Below the pieces are notes generated by a model. The model saw nothing but the letters and a program-made list of their open reading frames with translations. It ran no database searches and had not been told where the DNA came from. A stretch of DNA of 64,000 nucleotides from Porodaedalea pini (Eukaryota; Basidiomycota; Agaricomycetes; Hymenochaetales; Hymenochaetaceae). A program made the position numbers and the translations under genes. This document shows, piece after piece, positions 59,941 through 64,000 of the stretch. Where the stretch lies: NCBI GenBank assembly GCA_002794775.1, contig NBAY01000054.1, positions 124,001-188,000 on the forward strand, read 5' to 3'. Within the stretch, counting starts at the first letter, position 1. Every line of letters starts with the position of its first letter.

Positions 59941-60531
59941 ATCTCACCAAGGAACAGCACCTCGCCCTCCCGCCTCGCTCCTGGTATAACGAGGAACATC
60001 GTTCCTGGTGCACTGCCACTCAATCAGGCATTGAATATATCATCTGGTGGTGTGCTGAAAAGGGACTGTGGTATTCAACGTTAGAAGGAGGAAGAAGACT
60101 GAAGTGATTGCCCTCGTCCAGACCTACAAACCCGACTTCACCGTCGCTTTCGACCTCGACCGTTCTTCTACCCATCCCGGGACCATACCGAGAAACCCGA
60201 CGAGACTCCTCACCATCGACCCCCCCTGAACCCGAGACACCTGCACTGACAATGTCGACGGGAGCCTTCAGCCAGCAACAGCTGGAACAAATCACGGCAA
60301 TTGTTGCAGGAGCGTTCACCCACGCAGCAGCCCAAACCCCGGCAGGCGCTGGCCAAGGTAATGCCCCCACCCCCAACATCGACGTCACCCAGCCACGTGA
60401 ATTCACTGGTGGCAACGACTACCTGGACTTCAAACGCAAGGTCCTCCTCTTTGTCTCGGCAAACCCAAGCCGGTACCCAATGTCTGAAAGCAAGATCTAT
60501 GTCGCTCTCTCCTATCTAAAGGGTGGCAATG
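59929..60531 (+). pseudogene. D3 Gag, N-terminal half
   Basis: INIDLTKEQHLALPPRSWYN then a Trp-rich block (IIWWCAEKGLWYSTLEGG), one TGA near 60104, Pro/Ser-rich linker, and MSTGAFSQQQLEQITAIV from 60252. The capsid block breaks at YVALSYLKGGN where D4 enters. Confidence 0.85.
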
Positions 60532-60990
60532 TGTTAGGACTTGAACTTTCACCCTGTCTTTTATTTTCCTTTTATCATTTCTTTTCTTTTTACCACTCCT
60601 TTTCATTATATTTAATCATCTTTTCAATCACTTCCCACACTCACTTAGTACGACCCAACCTTCATTCGTTCCATTCCTAGTTACGTAAACTATACAGTAC
60701 TTAGATAATGCAGTCCCACAGATGATGCTATATAGAGGAAGGTGGAATCACAGAAGCCCCCTGTTCTGCTTTTCCTCTTACCTCCACATCGTCCAGGTGA
60801 GACCCACCCTCCCCTTGTATTAGTTAGATTTGTATTAATCCTCTTACCTCCACGTCATCCAGTCTGAGTAAACTCGCTGCCCGAACTTTGTGTTCAAGAT
60901 ACAGCCCGTCCCAGACAATGTTCGCATCACTGTCAGGTGTCGCACGTTGAGGTTGCCTAGTCTGAGTTCCACCCAGACTTCCACCTAACA
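60532..60990 (+). repeat. LTR-D of D4, 5' copy
   Basis: 459 bp, containing the 66-bp GTGAG...CCAG segment at 60797-60862. TATATAG 60729, start motif GTTCTGCTTTT 60763-60773, primer site 60992-61002. Confidence 0.92.
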
Positions 60991-61199
60991 TAAAAGCAGA
61001 ACCTCCCTCAGGCTCATCCCCAGCGTACGTTGTCGCTGTCGACTCGCCTTCACTCGGTCTAGAGGAGCGCCCCCCTCGACAGACTTGACATGTAAACCCC
61101 CTAAACGACAACCCTCAACCCTGCCTGGACGTTTTCGGATGTTCATGTATTACGTAAACAGTGCAACCGACTTTTCCCGGCCCTGGCTCTCCGAATTAG

Positions 61200-61392
61200 C
61201 CTCTGGTGGAGCACGCACCTGACGTGGACGTGGGTAACCAGACGAGTACAAACTTCAACGGCAATCTCATTTGTGATCTCGCTCGGATCCTACCGCCTCG
61301 TCATCAACTTCGCCGACGAACCCGTTCAACATTGGCGTAACCCCGGATCGAACGCACAACCGATCCCTGTCCCTCCGCCAACGTCAAGATAG
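61200..61392 (+). CDS. D4 ORF0 (3' part clearly conserved)
   Basis: LWWSTHLTWTWVTRRVQTST, a hydrophobic stretch, then NAQPIPVPPPTSR and TAG 61390. Upstream the frame is less clear (about 61140-61200). Gag homology VKIDLTDKQRRALPA overlaps it in the -1 frame. Confidence 0.45.
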
Positions 61393-61451
61393 ATCTTACT
61401 GACAAACAGCGACGGGCCCTTCCTGCATCAGCCCGTTGGGATCCAGACTGA

Positions 61452-62337
61452 TGTAGATCCTGTGTATGGGTTGTTTAGGATCGGTAGTTCGTTTGGGGAC
61501 ATGTTTCCGTTGAGTTATGAAGTAAATATAAGCTTGGTATGAGCATGGGAAAAATCTCAGTACACGTCGGTACACGTCGGTACGTGTCGGTATGTGTCGG
61601 TATGCGTCAATATTGAAAGGTGCTCTGGACACAATGTGAGTGTCGGTACAGAGCCAGAATGAGCGAGATATCAAATCCGGTGCGAGACAATAGCAATAGC
61701 CGAGACAAGAATGAAAACAAGACAAGAGATGAGACTGAAGATGAGGTTGCCATGAAACTAACTGTTGCGGAGACTAACTGCATGCACGGAAGCTGCCCTA
61801 TCTGAGGGGAACTCTGCGGTAGTATTTTCCTCCCTGCTACCTACGACTGGGAAGTCCCTAAATACAAGGTGCAAGAGATCTATCTACAGGAAAATTATTC
61901 CAAAGTGAGTATAATGTGCATACTGGGTGAAACATAGAGCATCGGAGAGAAAACATTCGGAATGTAAGAGAAACATAGAAATTCAAAAGAAAACCTGTCC
62001 ATGCGACAACTTCCCCATTTGCATCAGTCCATCATCCAGTCATATTGCAGCTCCACCGGAACTGAGATCCTCCAATCGGTGAGTCGTCACCCATCATCAG
62101 GCAGATCTCCGGTACGCATCCCAACTGACTCCGATGACATAAGCTTTCCGGTACATCCCGAATTGCCAGGGGGATCTTCCTAGTGATCCGCTGATGAGAT
62201 GTCGGGCAAATCATCCTGTGTCCGGTACGCATCGGGCAAATCATTCTGAGTCCGGTACGTGTCAATAGCTGTTGGAATGTGCAACGGATGGCCTCTAGAG
62301 GGATCTGCAGTGGTTGGCCACTCGCCGGAACTCTACA
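61452..62337 (+). repeat. Solo LTR-B2 inside D4 gag
   Basis: 886 bp, TGTAGATCCTG...CTCTACA, a diverged relative of LTR-B. Flanks CTGA (61448-61451) and CCGA (62338-62341) differ by one CpG transition. Five exact 10-bp units of the TCGGTA(C/T) type stand at 61561-61610. Removing it restores the gag frame (Trp-Asp-Pro-Asp-Arg-Pro-Gly). Confidence 0.9.
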
Positions 62338-62341
62338 CCGA

Positions 62342-63673
62342 CCAGGCTACGTTGCGACCAACAATAGCGGCATCACTCACGACATCTGGTGGAGCGAAAT
62401 CTGGCACAGCTGGTATTCGTCAGACGAACGAGGAAGGAGAGCCAGGTGGCCCCCAGCCGCTCCATTGTTGCCTGCACCATCGACGTCTACGGTCAACCTA
62501 CCACCGACCCCAGGTCCTTACCACGAGACTAACAGAGACCCCTCACCGCCGACTCCCCCGGAACCTTTGACACCTGCACCCGAACCCGCAATGTCAGCAG
62601 AAGGTTTCAGCCAACATCAGATGGCGCAGATCATGGCCATCGTCACAAATGCCTTTGCCCATCAGGCGAATAACACCCCGGCACCGGTCGCGGCAGCTAA
62701 CCCCCCGACCCCCAACATCGACGTCGCCCGGCCACGTGAATTCACTGGCGGTGACGACTATTTATACTTCAAGCGTGAGGTCCTCCTCTTCATCTCAGCC
62801 AACCCGAACAGATACCCCATGTCGGAAAGCAAAATCTACGTTGCGCTCTCCTACTTGAAGGGCGGTAATGCAGCAACATGGGCACAGAATTACATAGAGG
62901 AATCAACGACAGCTGGCATCGTAACCTTCACCGACAGCTGGACAAGATTCCAAGAGTGCCTGGACGCCTTGTTTGACGATCCGAACTGGAAGGAAAAGGC
63001 GCTGGCGAAATTCCGGACCAAGGTTCAGAAGGACCTTACCACCGATGAGTTCTTCCAGGATCTCGACGTCGTCATCACAAGAGTGGGTTTAACAGACGAC
63101 AACATCATCTGTGATCGACTGAAGCGGGCAATGAACATCGAAGTGGTGAGAGGGGTACTACGGTCGACGCCAGTCCCGACAACGTATGAAGACTGGAAAA
63201 AGAAAGCGATCGAAATTGACCGGGGCGAGCAACAGATTCGTGCCATCCAACGAGGCTGCGCCTTCCCACCCCCTCCACACCCGCAGCAGCAGCATGGACC
63301 CCCAGCTCATCGCCAGGTGGCTGCCCCCCATATTGACAAACGCGATGCGACAGGCATCACGTTCGGAGGAGCTGGCCAGCCGATGGACATCTCCATGAAT
63401 GAGGCACAATGCCGACACGCGTGCTGGATATGTGGCCAGCTCGGTCACTTCAAGGACACATGCCCACAAGGGAAGACGATTGTGCAGCATATGCTGCAGA
63501 TGATGGCACCCGGCGAATGTCGCCTCCTCGCCGACGAACTAGGGGCAATGAAGGAATCGGCATTTGAGGAAGTCGTAGACACTCGGAGGTCGATGGTGGA
63601 GGACTATGTGGAGGAGGAAGGTGATGGCGAAGAGGTCATCAACTCGCAGGGTTTTGCGAGTGGTCAGGCGTAG
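62342..63673 (+). CDS. D4 Gag, intact from the LTR-B2 insertion to the stop
   Basis: Its 5' homology begins at about 61375 before the LTR-B2 insertion. A candidate ATG at 62591 (MSAEGFSQHQMAQIMAIV) matches the equivalent Met in D1-D3. Capsid block from about 62740 (REFTGGDDYLYFKREVLLF, YVALSYLKGGNAATWAQNY, DALFDDPNWKEKALAKF) to about 63230, Gln/Pro/His-rich linker, zinc knuckle CWICGQLGHFKDTC (63421-63462), acidic tail, TAG 63671. There are no internal stops, so a Gag starting at 62591 could still be made if transcribed. It is the only full-length capsid-knuckle frame without lesions in the window. Confidence 0.9.
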   Translation, partial: PGYVATNNSGITHDIWWSEIWHSWYSSDERGRRARWPPAAPLLPAPSTSTVNLPPTPGPYHETNRDPSPPTPPEPLTPAPEPAMSAEGFSQHQMAQIMAIVTNAFAHQANNTPAPVAAANPPTPNIDVARPREFTGGDDYLYFKREVLLFISANPNRYPMSESKIYVALSYLKGGNAATWAQNYIEESTTAGIVTFTDSWTRFQECLDALFDDPNWKEKALAKFRTKVQKDLTTDEFFQDLDVVITRVGLTDDNIICDRLKRAMNIEVVRGVLRSTPVPTTYEDWKKKAIEIDRGEQQIRAIQRGCAFPPPPHPQQQHGPPAHRQVAAPHIDKRDATGITFGGAGQPMDISMNEAQCRHACWICGQLGHFKDTCPQGKTIVQHMLQMMAPGECRLLADELGAMKESAFEEVVDTRRSMVEDYVEEEGDGEEVINSQGFASGQA

Positions 63674-64000
63674 CCACCAGGGTGACTGACCAAGAAATTC
63701 CAAGGGTTTTTAGTTCGGATCCGTTAAAATATAGTCAACCGCCTGTACAATATCTAGATGCAAACGGCATCGATGACTTTCCCAACTATGAAAACCCTAC
63801 TGGTGTGAATGAAGAAGATGTTGGAGAGAAGTTGTTCATGAGGGGAACTGGCGGACGCCAGCTGGACCTCCTCCTGAACGTCGGACACAGCATAGCGGGT
63901 GAGATGAGAGAGGTGGATGCGCATGCCCTCGTGGATTCGGGATGCACAGGATCATGCATTGACGTGAGGTTCATCGAACAATATGGGTTGGAGACCAAAC
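63652..64000 (+). CDS. D4 Pol, N-terminal part (protease), cut by window end
   Basis: -1 frame relative to gag, entered at TTTT 63652-63655. It is open to the window end: a Tyr/Pro/Asp-rich linker, then FMRGTGGRQLDLLLNVG and the protease motif VDSGCTGSCIDV (about 63928-63963). Homologous to the D1 and D2 protease. Confidence 0.88.

Larger units (their letters stand above)
59117..60531 (+). mobile_element. Element D3 (5' part), interrupted by D4
   Basis: 5' LTR, primer site, ORF0 and the first half of gag; D4 is inserted at 60532 inside the gag codons for Gly-Gly-Asn. The remaining 3' part should follow D4, beyond 64000. It is inserted in an intron of gene H. Confidence 0.85.
60532..64000 (+). 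mobile_element. Element D4: Ty3/gypsy chromovirus running off the window
   Basis: LTR, primer site, ORF0, complete gag and the start of protease; the rest lies beyond 64000. A solo LTR-B2 is inserted in the 5' part of gag. Few mutations: the youngest D copy here. Nested in D3 gag. Confidence 0.9.

Noticed and set aside
60533..60680. D4 LTR as the 3' LTR of D3
   Set aside because: It is followed by a primer site, ORF0 and gag, so it is a 5' LTR; and it interrupts D3 gag mid-codon.

Overview
The window looks like a transposon-rich chromosome segment of an Agaricomycete (mushroom-forming basidiomycete). The reasons are short 50-70 nt GT-AG introns, Ty3/gypsy polyproteins with chromodomains, Zn(II)2Cys6-like and PHO80-like protein relics, an oligopeptide transporter and a salicylate-hydroxylase-like monooxygenase. 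I see no rRNA or true tRNA gene and nothing prokaryotic. Most coding sequence is decaying: in-frame stops are dominated by TGA where arginine (CGA) or tryptophan is expected.

Layout. (1) 1-21134: element A, a large Ty3-type retrotransposon whose 5' LTR is cut by the window edge. Besides gag, protease, RT, RNase H and integrase it carries three extra genes: an antisense multi-exon gene with a Zn2Cys6-spaced cysteine cluster, and two sense ORFs. One sense ORF is split by element E (11325-19313), a chromodomain retrotransposon that itself holds a solo LTR (13730-14718). (2) 21.1-25.6 kb: a cyclin-like gene relic cut by element A, degenerate repeats, a 32-bp minisatellite and AT-rich filler. (3) 25.6-35.4 kb, the only gene-like island: a multi-exon membrane protein gene, a flavin monooxygenase pseudogene, a duplicated copy of its last exon, and an oligopeptide transporter pseudogene with a long palindromic transposon in an intron. 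(4) 35.7-49.3 kb: a Tc1/mariner-like transposon broken by a solo LTR (with another solo LTR inside) and by full-length retrotransposon D1, then a reverse LTR-B interrupted by a gag-only element and by a solo LTR-A. (5) 49.3-59.1 kb: a divergent pair of unrecognised spliced genes sharing a 171-bp promoter region; one is split by retrotransposon D2, the other by a solo LTR and retrotransposon D3. (6) 59.1-64.0 kb: D3, with D4 inserted in its gag and a solo LTR inserted in D4; D4 runs off the window and has the best preserved gag.

How it works together. Families D (four copies) and E share a coherent replication design readable from sequence. A TATA box lies 33-34 nt upstream of a short LTR motif that is complementary to the bases just after the LTR (Tf1-type self-priming). 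gag and pol overlap in the -1 frame, with a TTTT run exactly 15 nt before the gag stop. Family D adds an upstream membrane-peptide-like ORF that overlaps gag, again in the -1 frame. Target-site duplications let the nesting order be read directly.
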